The notes: a model not told the origin generated them from the sequence alone. A stretch of 64,000 nt of DNA from Morganella psychrotolerans (GCF_001676155.1 NZ_LZEW01000023.1:310001-374000), one strand, 5' to 3'. Positions 15,809 through 24,759 are shown, counted from the stretch's first letter. Numbers and translations are program-made.

Positions 15809-16827
15809 GCTTTGCTCCCTTTGTTCATCATCTGGCTGAACATATCCGGCGAAATATTCAGTTCGCCAATTTTTCCGGCATTCTGTGCCAGGGATTCAAA
15901 TGCCATCGCCATCAGTTGCTCCGGTGCCATCCGGCTTAATGCCAGCGCTTTGAGATTCTCCACCGGCAATTCGCGGTATGCTTTCATTTTTGTTTCAATG
16001 GAATACGCATCAGCCTCTGACTGAACGCGCTGATTTTCGGCACTGAGTGAAACCAGTGTCCGGCGCTGCTCCTCTTCCCCGATCTCCGCAGCCAGGCGCT
16101 CCTGCGCCATTTCTGCCTGTTCGCGTAACAATGTGCGCTCATTTTCCAGCCGGGCTTCTTCAATCTCCTGCTCTTTTTGCTGTATAGAGAGATCCGTCTC
16201 CAGCTCCGCTTCTTTGATGGTACGCTCCTGCTCTACAGAGGATTTGCGCCGCGCATAGATAGCGTCATCAGCCTCTTTCATCAGGGATTCGCGGGCTTCG
16301 GCTTCCAGTGCTCTTGCCGTTTCCGGTGTCGGCGTAATAGCGGTGACAGAAAAATCCAGTACCGCCAGCCCCTGAGCCTCAAGTGCAGTCAGTTGTGATA
16401 AACGCGATTGCACCAGTGCGACAAGAGACTGACTGAGTAACAATGCGTGGCGCAGAGGCGTTGCCTGGATTTCGGCCTGAATAATGGTCTGGGCGGCACG
16501 GACAACCCTGTCATTCAGTTTCATCGGATCTTCTGAGGCATAGGTTTTGCCATCCTTATTCAGTGTGAAATTAAGCACCGCGGCGGTTTTTTCCGGCGAA
16601 CTTATCTGAAATGAGAGTTGTCCCTGCACGCGCAGGCTCTGAAAATCAGCAGTCTGAAAATTAAAGATAAACGGCGTTTCCTGTGCATTGAGCGGCAATG
16701 CAGAAACAGAGGTTGTCGCCGTGTTGTACCAGAAACTCAACCCTTTCCCCTGCTGACGGATAGTGCCGTTGACGGATTTAATAACAAACGTGGACGGGTC
16801 TGCTTTAAAGAATCTGAGATTTAACAT
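15805..16827 (-). CDS. SPFH/band 7 domain protein
   Basis: This 340-residue protein has an N-terminal SPFH (stomatin/prohibitin-like) domain to about residue 180, a long charged coiled coil (about 190-290, rich in Glu, Arg and Gln), and a C-terminal tail (MSPEQL-like segment MAPEQLMAMAFESLA, then NISPDMFSQMM). There is no clear transmembrane helix or signal, so it may be membrane-associated by its N-terminus or cytoplasmic. It forms an operon with the NAD-kinase-like gene, overlapping by ATGA, downstream of three operator-like sites shared with nrtR. SPFH proteins assemble into rings or scaffolds; the function here is unknown. Confidence 0.8.
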   Translation of the reverse strand: MLNLRFFKADPSTFVIKSVNGTIRQQGKGLSFWYNTATTSVSALPLNAQETPFIFNFQTADFQSLRVQGQLSFQISSPEKTAAVLNFTLNKDGKTYASEDPMKLNDRVVRAAQTIIQAEIQATPLRHALLLSQSLVALVQSRLSQLTALEAQGLAVLDFSVTAITPTPETARALEAEARESLMKEADDAIYARRKSSVEQERTIKEAELETDLSIQQKEQEIEEARLENERTLLREQAEMAQERLAAEIGEEEQRRTLVSLSAENQRVQSEADAYSIETKMKAYRELPVENLKALALSRMAPEQLMAMAFESLAQNAGKIGELNISPDMFSQMMNKGSKA

Positions 16828-16842
16828 GATATCGCTCCATTA

Positions 16843-16920
16843 AGTGTCCTTATGACAATAATACAATAGTGACCTATGGACACTATTGATGTCAAGCAGA
16901 ATTAGTGTCTCAATGACATT
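16843..16920. promoter_or_regulatory. Three inverted-repeat operators between the SPFH operon and nrtR
   Basis: AGTGTCCTTATGACA (16843-16857) and AGTGTCTCAATGACATT (16904-16920) share the form AGTGTC-N3-ATGACA and start 61 bases apart. Between them CAATAGTG and CACTATTG (16864-16888) form a perfect inverted repeat across nine bases and reuse the AGTG core. The first site is 16 bases upstream of the SPFH start. These are likely NrtR-type operators for the divergent genes; binding has not been shown. Confidence 0.55.
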
Positions 16921-16950
16921 TAGTTTGCAATCTGTCGCAGGCGCCTTACA

Positions 16951-17010
16951 ATAAACCCAATATCATTCAGGATGCAGGCAGCGAACCGGCAGTTTGAATA
17001 AACAAAGGTA
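16951..17010. repeat. Deleted ERIC-type repeat, about 60 bp
   Basis: This short element keeps both ends of the ERIC-like repeat (a CATTCAGGATGCAGG part and a GGCAGTTTGAATAAA part) but has lost the middle. It directly abuts a full copy at 17011. Confidence 0.6.
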
Positions 17011-17136
17011 TATACCCAACGTCATTCAAATCGCAGGAAGGCGGCAAGGGAAGACGGACGGGGAGCATACATCAGTATGTGACCCGGCTGGCTGACAGCA
17101 GCCAACGAACCTGCGGTTTGAATGAATAAGGGTATA
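17011..17136. repeat. ERIC (intergenic repeat unit), full length 126 bp
   Basis: The element runs from TATACCCAACGTCATTCAAA to GAATGAATAAGGGTATA, with the central GGCGGCAAGGGAAG and CATCAGTATGTGACCCGG parts of the ERIC family, and can fold as one long imperfect hairpin. It is very similar to 56956-57081. It lies between the operators and the nrtR start, so it would be in the nrtR leader. Confidence 0.85.
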
Positions 17137-17167
17137 AATAATTCTCAGACCTGAGCAGGACAGCCCT

Positions 17168-17890
17168 ATGGATGAACAAACTTACCTTGCGCACTATCAG
17201 CGCCGTGACTTTATCTCCCCGCTGATAACGGTGGATGCCGTTCTTTTTACCTGTCACGAAGAGACACTCAAAGTATTACTGGTTGAGCGCGCGGAGCACC
17301 CGGATAAAGGTAAGTGGGGACTGCCGGGCGGGTTTATCGATGAATCACAGGATAAGAGTCTGGAAGATACCGTGATGCGCAAACTGCGCGAGAAAACAGG
17401 TGTGTTGCCGCCTTATATCGAACAGTTATGCACCGCCGGCAATGACCAGCGGGATAAACGCGGCTGGTCAGTCACGGTTTGCTATACCGCGCTGATCGCG
17501 CACCAGTTATGTGAAAAACATATTGATACCGTCAGTAATGTGAAATGGGTATCGCTGAAAGAGGCGGAACAACTGAGCCTGGCATTTGATCATCAGTCGC
17601 TGATTCAACAGGCGAAAGCGCGCCTGAGGCAGAAATCGCTCTATTCCGTTGTTCCGGGATTTGCGTTGCCGGAAACCTTTACTCTGCCGGAGCTGCAACA
17701 GGTGCATGAAATTCTTATCGGGCAACCGATTCAGAAAAAATCATTCCGCCGTCGTCTGGAGCAGGCTGATTTACTGATTGAAACCGGAGAAAAACGGGCT
17801 GATCGCGGGCGTCCGGCGGCATTGTACCGCTTAAAACCGGCCTCGAAGGATTACCGGTTTATCCGCAATCTGGAAACAGATGAAGAGTAA
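17168..17890 (+). CDS. nrtR: NrtR-type Nudix-related transcriptional regulator
   Basis: This 240-residue protein has an N-terminal Nudix-like domain and a C-terminal winged-helix part (about residues 155-235, including FRRRLEQADLL and RADRGRPAALYRL). The Nudix box is degenerate: GGFIDESQ...RKLREKTGV lacks the usual REUxEExGU glutamates, as in regulators of the NrtR group that bind ADP-ribose or related NAD metabolites without hydrolysing them. It is divergent from the SPFH and NAD-kinase-like genes and likely represses them. The start follows CAGGACAG. Confidence 0.8.
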   Translation: MDEQTYLAHYQRRDFISPLITVDAVLFTCHEETLKVLLVERAEHPDKGKWGLPGGFIDESQDKSLEDTVMRKLREKTGVLPPYIEQLCTAGNDQRDKRGWSVTVCYTALIAHQLCEKHIDTVSNVKWVSLKEAEQLSLAFDHQSLIQQAKARLRQKSLYSVVPGFALPETFTLPELQQVHEILIGQPIQKKSFRRRLEQADLLIETGEKRADRGRPAALYRLKPASKDYRFIRNLETDEE

Positions 17891-17898
17891 GTAACCAC

Positions 17899-18816
17899 TT
17901 ACTGACGAATAGCCTTTGCCACTGTCAGCAGTGCGTCCGGGCTTTTGATATTCGGGTAGATTGCGCTGAAAGGAATAACAATGTAGCGCTGTGCTTTAAC
18001 TGCTTCCAGGTGAGAAAGTGCGGGATGGTTTGCCAGCCAGGCTTTTTTCTTCTCTGCCGGCGACCAAACCGCATCAGCCAGGATAATATAGTCCGGCTGA
18101 CTGCTGAGCAGGATCTCCGGGGACACCTGAATACCTGCCATCTGCATGTTTATAAACGAATTTTCACCGCCCGCCAGCCGGATAATCTCCGTCATAAAGC
18201 CTTTCTTTCCCTGCGACATCAGCGTGTCGCTCTGACTGTCGAGGTAAAAAATCACCGGCTTACGCGGCAGCGGCGGCAATGCTTTTACCTGCGCAAGCGT
18301 TGCATCGACGCGGGCTATGGCAGCATCAGCCTCTTTTTCCCGGTGAAGAACGCCACCCAGTTTACGTAAATCAATTTTGATCCCGTCAAACCCGCTGTAT
18401 GCCTGACGCTCACAGGCAAAGGTCAGTAAATAGCTGCCGATGTCGGCCCGCTGCAAATCAGTACGGCTGCTCACCGATGCCGTAAATGCGGAAGAAAACC
18501 CGGCAACAACAAAATCAGCACCGGAGGCGATTAATTTTTCCGATCCCGGATATTTAACCGAAAAAACAGGTAGTTGATGATAGAACCCGGTTTTAATGGC
18601 TTCGGCAGAATCATCAATATAACTGACGCCCAGCATTTGCTCTCCGGCATCCAGTGCCAGCAGCATATCTGCGGCGTGCTGATTCATCGCAATGATATGT
18701 TGCGGCGGCGTGGCTTTTGTCCACAGCGGCTCACACTGTTTTTCAGCAGCCACAGTGAAAGAGAGAAACAGAAGCCCCGCACTGATTACCATCCTGATAA
18801 AATGCTGAATATACAT
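17899..18816 (-). CDS. BtuF-like periplasmic binding protein for cobalamin or a metal chelate
   Basis: This 305-residue protein has a signal peptide (MYIQHFIRMVISAGLLFLSFTVAA cleaved before EKQCE; only the first part quoted here is hydrophobic) and the fold of class III ABC substrate-binding proteins (HIIAMNQHAADMLLAL near the start, GSEKLIASGADFVVAGF, QPDYIILADAVW). Start at 18816 is preferred because it begins directly with the signal peptide and follows the ferredoxin-like gene by four bases. With the TonB receptor and ferredoxin-like gene upstream it forms a three-gene unit. No permease or ATPase is encoded here. Cobalamin is the most likely ligand from context, but a siderophore or heme is possible. 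Confidence 0.72.
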   Translation of the reverse strand: MYIQHFIRMVISAGLLFLSFTVAAEKQCEPLWTKATPPQHIIAMNQHAADMLLALDAGEQMLGVSYIDDSAEAIKTGFYHQLPVFSVKYPGSEKLIASGADFVVAGFSSAFTASVSSRTDLQRADIGSYLLTFACERQAYSGFDGIKIDLRKLGGVLHREKEADAAIARVDATLAQVKALPPLPRKPVIFYLDSQSDTLMSQGKKGFMTEIIRLAGGENSFINMQMAGIQVSPEILLSSQPDYIILADAVWSPAEKKKAWLANHPALSHLEAVKAQRYIVIPFSAIYPNIKSPDALLTVAKAIRQ

Positions 18817-18820
18817 AATG

Positions 18821-19540
18821 TTACTTATGCTCCACCAGCAAAGACGGCACCGGTCTTCCCTGCTCAATCTGCTCGGAAACAAACAGATGTATCTCTTCCG
18901 GTGTGGTCAGCCGATACCATAAATTATCAGGATAAACAGTAACAAGCGGCCCCTGATTACAGGGATATTGGCAATGTGAGCGGGTCAGTAATACCCCTTT
19001 TTCATTTTCAAACAGATTACGCGCCGCAAGCTGATGGCGCAGTTGTGTCAGCAGGGATTTAGCTCCCCGGCAAACACAGCGCGGCCCCATACAGAAGAAA
19101 AGGTGATAGCGGTGCGGCGGTGTTTTTTCCCAGTTAGGATTGGATTCTGCTTTCGGCTCACGGCTGTGTGACTGCTTTTCAAGATCTGCCAGCAGCTCTG
19201 CGGCTTGTTTTGAATTCAGTGCATTATCCGCCCCGGTGAGTACACACAAACTCCGGTGAACCCGTAATTGCGGGTGCTGCGCCGTTATTTCCTGCTCCAG
19301 CACCGATGTCAGAGATATCAGCGCCTCACCGGATTGTTCCGCGCCGGTAAACACCAGCAGCAACAGATGCCGCGTATCCTCCGTTATCTGCTCTGCTAAC
19401 TGATGCAATACCGCCCCGCTGTCAGAGCAGCGGGCTATATTACCGGGAAAGCCTCTCTCACTGAGTGCACCCCAGAAATCCGGAGATAAAAAATCTGCGT
19501 TCTGTAAGGTATCCAGATACAGTGTGATGCTCTTTCCCAT
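18821..19540 (-). CDS. 2Fe-2S ferredoxin-like protein with CbiX/thioredoxin-like fold
   Basis: This 239-residue protein has an N-terminal half without a clear match and a C-terminal thioredoxin-like 2Fe-2S ferredoxin domain with cysteines in FFCMGPRCVCRGA and SHCQYPCNQGPLVTVYP. Similar ferredoxins occur in B12 uptake or synthesis clusters, where they may help remove or reduce the upper ligand of the corrin. It lies between a TonB receptor and a periplasmic binding protein, 12 bases after the former. A cytoplasmic location is expected as no signal peptide is seen. The precise role is not known. Confidence 0.7.
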   Translation of the reverse strand: MGKSITLYLDTLQNADFLSPDFWGALSERGFPGNIARCSDSGAVLHQLAEQITEDTRHLLLLVFTGAEQSGEALISLTSVLEQEITAQHPQLRVHRSLCVLTGADNALNSKQAAELLADLEKQSHSREPKAESNPNWEKTPPHRYHLFFCMGPRCVCRGAKSLLTQLRHQLAARNLFENEKGVLLTRSHCQYPCNQGPLVTVYPDNLWYRLTTPEEIHLFVSEQIEQGRPVPSLLVEHK

Positions 19541-19552
19541 TTTTCAAACTCC

Positions 19553-21514
19553 TCAGAAACGGTAGGTATAGCGCAATTCTGCGGTTAACGGACGCCCGAG
19601 GTTATCCACTTTGACCAGACCGTTACTGGTCAGCCCTGCCGGATAATCGCGGTTAAGCAGGTTTTCCACTAACAGAGAGAGTTTGTGCTGCTGCGCGTGA
19701 TCGGCATACAGATATGCGCCGGCATCAAACACAGTGTAATGACCATAAGATACCCCGCCGGATTTCAGCTCACCGACATAGCGGGTGGACAACTCCGCCC
19801 CCCACTGTTTCGCCGGGGCATCATAACCAACACGCCCGCGGGTAAAGACATCAGGTATATCATTGAGTGTCGCGCCGTTTTTAGTATCAAGCCAGTTGCG
19901 GGTCATGTCTGCGGAGACATACCACTCTTCACTGAAATTCAGCTTGGTAGCGAGCACCACGCCTTTAGTGCGGATTTCACCTTCTCCGTTCACCCAGCGA
20001 TCGACTTTCCCGACTTTAACAGTTGTAATCAAATCGTTGATTTCACGGGCATATCCGGTGGCACCAAACTGCCATGCGCCACCATTTTCCCACTGTGTCA
20101 GATAATCAAAACCGGCTTCAATATTCTTACTTTTCTCGGCTTTCAGATTAGGGTCGCCCACCACCTGCTTGTTTGCATCACTGACAAATAACTGCTCCGC
20201 ATTCGGCAGTTTGAAGGCGGTTCCTACCTGCCCGCGCAGTGTCAGGTTATCACTCGCTTCATAAGCCGTGCTTGCCATCCAGACAGTTGCGTCCTGCCCG
20301 CCCTCAAAGCGTTCATAGCGCACACCCAGGCTCGGTTTTAATTCAGGAAGAGCGGTAATCGCCGGGCGCACCTGCAAATACAGCGCATTGGCTTTTGCTG
20401 TATCCGTCTCAATTTTCATCACCTCATCTTTGCCCTTATACCACTGGTTATCAGAGCCTAAGACAAATTCATTCTCACCAAACAGGTAGCTTTTTAACTG
20501 CGCCTGGATGCCGTAATCACGGAATCCCCAATACGAATCATCGTTTTGCACCTCGACTGAGCCGTCCGCCAGATACCGGCTGCGGTCATAGCGGGTGTTC
20601 CAGTCATTCATGTGTGCGCGCAGGGAATAACTGGTGTCGGCAGTCAGAAAGTGCTCGAAAGAGAGTGTACCGAGATGATGGTCGCGCTTGTTTACCGCGC
20701 TGCGGTGATTATTCGGAGACACCATATCGAGATCCGCATCGGTATATTGATAAAATGCCTGTAATTGTGCTTTATCCGTAAAGACCTGTGTGACCTGCAT
20801 CCCGACAGAGGTCAGGTCATAGCCACGTTTTTTATCACCGATTCTGCCGTTATAATCACGATCACGGTATGGCTGATAGCCCTCAGATTTATGACGGCTG
20901 ACCCACGCCATCAGCCCGGTTTTGCCAATGTCATTATCAAACGCTTTCTGAACATAACCTTCCCCGGAGCGACCTTTGTCTGTATCCGCACCCGTACTGA
21001 ATTCACCGGACAAGGTTTCAGAGGTGGGTTTTTTAGTCACGATGTTAATCACACCGCTGATTGCCTGCGTCCCGAAAGAGAGACTCTGCGCACCCTGAAG
21101 AATTTCAATGCGATCAATGGCGACCAGCGGCAGAGTATCAAGATAGATCCCGCCGAACAGGCGATTATTAAGACGGACACCATCGATTAAAATTAAGGTG
21201 TCATCCGGGCGTCCGCCCATAAACGAATATTTTCCGTAACCGAAAGCCCCCTGTCCCATAGAGACATATAAGCCGGGAACATATTTTTGTAATACCTGGT
21301 TTAAATCGGAAGAGGGTCCGGAGCGTTCTATTTCATCACGGGTAATGACATGCAGTTTATTACCGTAATCTGCCAGTTCATTCACTTTTGTCGATTCAAT
21401 CGTCGATGCATTGACAACAATAGTGTCATTTTTCTCAGGTGTTTTCGCCTGCACATAAAGCGGTAAAATCACCATTGCTGCCAATGGTGCAAGTACAAAT
21501 TTAGTCGGTGTCAT
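19553..21514 (-). CDS. TonB-dependent outer membrane receptor, BtuB-like
   Basis: This 653-residue protein has a signal peptide, a TonB box (DTIVVNA, soon after cleavage), a plug domain (residues about 45-160, with LIDGVRLNN and IEILQGAQSLSFGTQAISGVINI), and a 22-strand barrel ending in the usual aromatic residue (YRYTF-like end LRYTYRF). The plug and barrel resemble BtuB and other receptors for cobalamin or catecholates. It leads a unit with a ferredoxin-like gene and a BtuF-like gene. Cobalamin is the best guess for the ligand. I found no B12 riboswitch box in the 240 bases upstream, which is unusual for btuB. GAGAAGGG precedes the start. Confidence 0.85.
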   Translation of the reverse strand: MTPTKFVLAPLAAMVILPLYVQAKTPEKNDTIVVNASTIESTKVNELADYGNKLHVITRDEIERSGPSSDLNQVLQKYVPGLYVSMGQGAFGYGKYSFMGGRPDDTLILIDGVRLNNRLFGGIYLDTLPLVAIDRIEILQGAQSLSFGTQAISGVINIVTKKPTSETLSGEFSTGADTDKGRSGEGYVQKAFDNDIGKTGLMAWVSRHKSEGYQPYRDRDYNGRIGDKKRGYDLTSVGMQVTQVFTDKAQLQAFYQYTDADLDMVSPNNHRSAVNKRDHHLGTLSFEHFLTADTSYSLRAHMNDWNTRYDRSRYLADGSVEVQNDDSYWGFRDYGIQAQLKSYLFGENEFVLGSDNQWYKGKDEVMKIETDTAKANALYLQVRPAITALPELKPSLGVRYERFEGGQDATVWMASTAYEASDNLTLRGQVGTAFKLPNAEQLFVSDANKQVVGDPNLKAEKSKNIEAGFDYLTQWENGGAWQFGATGYAREINDLITTVKVGKVDRWVNGEGEIRTKGVVLATKLNFSEEWYVSADMTRNWLDTKNGATLNDIPDVFTRGRVGYDAPAKQWGAELSTRYVGELKSGGVSYGHYTVFDAGAYLYADHAQQHKLSLLVENLLNRDYPAGLTSNGLVKVDNLGRPLTAELRYTYRF

Positions 21515-21752
21515 ACCCTTCTCATTTTTATTTTATCGTGATCAATATGGCAGATTAAAAATCATCCCTGACTTATAGTCAGCCAATATACTGAACAAAT
21601 TCAAAGGGTAAATATGAGAACAATTCTTTTTCCTGCTTTGTGAATACAGACAGATTCAGGCTTGTTTTTCTTTAAATTCCTGTAGCCATCTGTGTCTTTT
21701 TTTGTTTCATTTGTTAACTATCATAAAAAGTAACTATTTTGTTTCACACCCG

Positions 21753-21790
21753 AAAAAAAACCGCAATCATCATATTACTGATGACTGCGG
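21753..21790 (-). terminator. Rho-independent terminator after ansB
   Basis: On the minus strand CCGCAGTCATCA pairs with TGATGATTGCGG (one G-U pair) across a six-base loop and is followed by eight T. It lies 14 bases after the ansB stop. Confidence 0.88.
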
Positions 21791-21804
21791 CCGGGTCTGG
21801 TCAA

Positions 21805-22848
21805 TTAATACTTTTCAAACAACGACTGGATCTTTTTCGGATCCTTTGTCTGCGTCAGCGCCAGTTGCAGCAATACGCGTGCTTTTTGCGGATTCAGCCT
21901 TTCTGATGCCACAAACCCATAAGCGTTATCATCCACTTCGGCATTGCGTGTTGTATAACCGGTCGGCACACGGCTGGCGCGGACAACAACAACATCCTCT
22001 TTTGCCGCTGTCGCCAGTGCATCAAAAATACTTTTATACATATTGCCGTTACCCACACCGGCACTGACAATTCCCTTCACACCTTCTTCCCGCAGCGCTT
22101 TTACCGGCGCGGCGGAAGCATTTGCATAGTTATAAACAATCCCGACATCCGGTAATGCACTGAGTTTACTGACATCAAATGCCGCGCCGGACTCACGCGG
22201 GACGGCAGCGTGATAATAAGTCACCTTACCGTCATGAATAAATCCCTGCGCACCTGCGTTAACAGCAGCAAATGCCTGAACCTCTGTTGTATTCATTTTA
22301 ACAACATCGCGCCCGCTGATAACGCTGTCATTCATGACCATCAGAACACCACGATCCGCTGCCGATTTATCGGTGGCAAGGACAACCGCGTTATAGAGAT
22401 TGAGCGGACCATCCGCACCCAGTGCGGTCGACGGACGCATCGCCCCCACCAATACGACAGGTTTTTTACACGCCGTAGTCAAATCAAGAAAATACGCTGT
22501 TTCTTCCAGCGTATCGGTACCGTGGGTAATAATAAATCCATCAGTCTTATCGCACGTCTGATTGATTTTATCCGCCAGCATCAGCCATACCCGGTCGTTC
22601 ATATCCTGTGACCCGATATTCACGACCTGCTCACCGCTGAGGTTCGCCAGCGCCTTCACTTCAGGCACGGCATTAATCAGTGCATCCACACCGACTTTTC
22701 CTGCCTGATAGCCGGAAGAGGTTGAAGAATCCCCGCTGCCGGCAATCGTACCGCCGGTCGCCAGTATGGTGACGGATGGTAATGCCAGTGCCGGAGCCAT
22801 AAATAGTGAGATCAATGTCGCCAATAATGCCTTATTGCTATTTTTCAT
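21805..22848 (-). CDS. ansB: Periplasmic L-asparaginase II
   Basis: AnsB hydrolyses asparagine to aspartate and ammonia in the periplasm. The 347-residue protein has a signal peptide (MKNSNKALLATLISLFMAPA), the first active-site motif ILATGGTIAGSG with the nucleophilic threonine, and the second motif IITHGTDTLEETAYFL. Start at 22848 is chosen because it begins the signal peptide and follows GGGG; the longer upstream reading adds a second hydrophobic stretch that looks untranslated. Length is one residue from the E. coli enzyme. In E. coli the gene is anaerobically induced; no clear FNR site was found here. Confidence 0.95.
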   Translation of the reverse strand: MKNSNKALLATLISLFMAPALALPSVTILATGGTIAGSGDSSTSSGYQAGKVGVDALINAVPEVKALANLSGEQVVNIGSQDMNDRVWLMLADKINQTCDKTDGFIITHGTDTLEETAYFLDLTTACKKPVVLVGAMRPSTALGADGPLNLYNAVVLATDKSAADRGVLMVMNDSVISGRDVVKMNTTEVQAFAAVNAGAQGFIHDGKVTYYHAAVPRESGAAFDVSKLSALPDVGIVYNYANASAAPVKALREEGVKGIVSAGVGNGNMYKSIFDALATAAKEDVVVVRASRVPTGYTTRNAEVDDNAYGFVASERLNPQKARVLLQLALTQTKDPKKIQSLFEKY

Positions 22849-23053
22849 GCCGTAAACCCCATTAATAAACAATATTTTCCAATAAATTATTAGCTTAAAA
22901 AGCAATAAGTGCGATATTAAAATGTGAGGTAGGGTAAATAATCATGAAAAAATATCGAAAATGGGATGGGTAGCAAAAAAACCAGTGATGAAAATAATCA
23001 GGAAGGAAATAAATCAGGGACACAGTAAACAATACCGATCCCGGAGAACGGAC

Positions 23054-23125
23054 TATACCCAACGTCATTCAGGATGCAGGCTTTGCTTCGCCAACGAACC
23101 TGCAGTTTGAATGAATAAGGGTATA
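23054..23125. repeat. ERIC-type repeat with internal deletion, 72 bp
   Basis: The outer ends (TATACCCAACGTCATTCAGG and AATGAATAAGGGTATA) match the full ERIC copies at 17011 and 56956, but about 54 central bases are missing. It lies 12 bases beyond the eutR stop and could act as a 3' hairpin for the eut message. Confidence 0.8.
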
Positions 23126-23136
23126 AAAATAATTGA

Positions 23137-24168
23137 TTACATCAATCGCTTACCTAATGTCACCGACGGTTTTTCATTAAATAAGCGCTGATAATCTGTG
23201 GCGAACTGACCCAAATGCCAGAATCCCCACTGCATGGCGGCATCTTTGACTGTGGTCTGCTTTGAATACGGGCTTATCAGTTCACGGCGCACTGCATTCA
23301 GGCGGATGGTTTTCAGATACGCATTCGGACCAATTCCCAGCACCTGCTGAAAGGCATTCTGCAATGTGCGGCGGCTGACATAAAGCTCATTACACAATTC
23401 CAGCACAGTGACCGGCTCTGATGCATTTTCAAACAGATATTCGCGGGCTTTGGAGACCAGTTTCAGGTAGTTGACGCGGTTGGTGTAATGTTCATCCGCC
23501 ACCGTACTGGCATCTTCCAGTAATCCCAGGAAAGAGGTCAGCAGATTGTGACTCAGCACGCGGCTGACATTCTGGTTACGTTCCTGCTCTATTTTTGCGT
23601 GCCAGAGTGCATGGCGGATATACTGCCAGATCGCTTCTTTTTTGAATGGATTCACACCGATTGCCGGATTTTCACTGAGCAGGTTCATCAGCCGTTCCGG
23701 GTTTTGCAGCACAACCGAATGTTTTTTCAGGATATCGTAGGAGATAACCAGGCCCTGGATATGATAATCATCCGGCGTGCTCAGCTCAAATTCTTTACCA
23801 CCGGGACGCACGGCGATTTTCTGTTTGCACAGCATCTGATTGCCGATGTAACCGGTATTCTGCTGCTCTCCCGGAATACCAAACCAGAACGCGTTCGGCC
23901 AGACCATACAGGACTGGCGCAAAGAGAGGTTTGTGTATTCATGGAACACCTGAAGCCCGTCAAACAGGGTTTCTGTCAGTTCACCCTCGAACCGGCCCGG
24001 CGTAAGCTGATCATACAACTGCTGCCAAGCGGTGATAGCACAAGCCTGATCATAGGCATCATGGGTGTAGCGCTGGGTAAAATTCTGCTCGATCACAATA
24101 GGGCTGAGATCGCGGTCCTGTGGCACGTCATCATTAAGGTGATGTAAATCAGGCGTGATTTTCTTCAT
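23137..24168 (-). CDS. eutR: EutR, AraC-family activator of the ethanolamine operon
   Basis: This 343-residue regulator has an N-terminal sensing domain and a C-terminal AraC double helix-turn-helix (VTVLELCNELYVSRRTLQNA, then DAAMQWGFWHLGQFATDYQ with the second recognition helix). EutR activates eut genes when both ethanolamine and adenosylcobalamin are present. It is the last gene of the operon, as in E. coli and Salmonella, 34 bases after the PduT-like gene. The start MKKITPDLHHL is chosen by its match to the familiar N-terminus; a longer reading begins at 24273 but runs back into the PduT-like gene. Confidence 0.93.
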   Translation of the reverse strand: MKKITPDLHHLNDDVPQDRDLSPIVIEQNFTQRYTHDAYDQACAITAWQQLYDQLTPGRFEGELTETLFDGLQVFHEYTNLSLRQSCMVWPNAFWFGIPGEQQNTGYIGNQMLCKQKIAVRPGGKEFELSTPDDYHIQGLVISYDILKKHSVVLQNPERLMNLLSENPAIGVNPFKKEAIWQYIRHALWHAKIEQERNQNVSRVLSHNLLTSFLGLLEDASTVADEHYTNRVNYLKLVSKAREYLFENASEPVTVLELCNELYVSRRTLQNAFQQVLGIGPNAYLKTIRLNAVRRELISPYSKQTTVKDAAMQWGFWHLGQFATDYQRLFNEKPSVTLGKRLM

Positions 24169-24202
24169 CAGTTTGTCCCCAAAATGAACGGCCGTCATCA
24201 TA

Positions 24203-24757
24203 TTAACCTGCGACCAGTTGCTGCCAGAAATCGGGATGAGGGTTAGGTACGACCATGCTGTAGACCAGCGCACCTTTATCAGAAGCTACCTGTGATGCCG
24301 CTTTTTTCGCGGTTTCGACATCTGCCACATCGCCGCTCATCACAAAGTAACACTTACCGCCAATACCATACGCCATGTGAAGACGTATTAACGTGACGCC
24401 GGCTGCTTTAACAGCAAAATCTGCCGCTTCAATGCAGGTCGCAACACTAAAGGTTTCCACTACTCCCACGGCTTCGCGGGCATTTACCTCTGTCACACCG
24501 CCGATAGCGGGCAGAACGTCAGGATGGATATTGCTGAGCAAAAATTCATCCACTACCTGTGCGCCACCTTTTTCAACACCGCACTGCATCGCCTGCTGCG
24601 CGGCTGCCACATCACCGCCGACCATGACAACATATTTGCCGGGGCAGACTGTTTTGCCCATCAGCAATTTTACATCGGCACTTTTCAGCATAAAGTCTGT
24701 CACTTCCATGCCTTTGGCGATGCTGGAAAGCTCAACCATCGCAATTGCGCTGTGCAT
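24203..24757 (-). CDS. pduT: PduT-like trimeric shell protein with two BMC domains
   Basis: This 184-residue protein has two tandem bacterial microcompartment domains (about residues 4-88 and 93-180), so it forms a pseudohexameric trimer in the shell. It resembles PduT, not EutL or EutM: the loop GKTVCPGKY keeps the cysteine at residue 38 that in PduT ligates a 4Fe-4S cluster at the trimer axis, and AVGVVETFSVATCIEAADFAVKA starts the second domain. It is paired with the PduS-like gene upstream, two bases away, just as pduS and pduT are paired in propanediol operons. The likely job is passing electrons across the shell to reduce cobalamin. E. coli and Salmonella eut operons have no such gene. 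Confidence 0.88.
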   Translation of the reverse strand: MHSAIAMVELSSIAKGMEVTDFMLKSADVKLLMGKTVCPGKYVVMVGGDVAAAQQAMQCGVEKGGAQVVDEFLLSNIHPDVLPAIGGVTEVNAREAVGVVETFSVATCIEAADFAVKAAGVTLIRLHMAYGIGGKCYFVMSGDVADVETAKKAASQVASDKGALVYSMVVPNPHPDFWQQLVAG

Positions 24758-24759
24758 AT

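Noticed and set aside
21515-21752. Cobalamin riboswitch upstream of the TonB receptor
   Set aside because: No B12 box or GCCACTG-type core could be found on the minus strand; only a small CTGAC/GTCAG hairpin is present.
23548-24147. Plus-strand open frame of 199 codons over eutR
   Set aside because: Antisense shadow of a clear AraC-family gene; no start signal.
24203-24757. The double-BMC gene next to eutR as EutL or a second EutK
   Set aside because: eutL and eutK are present separately; this protein has the PduT cysteine loop GKTVCPGKY and lies beside a PduS-like gene.
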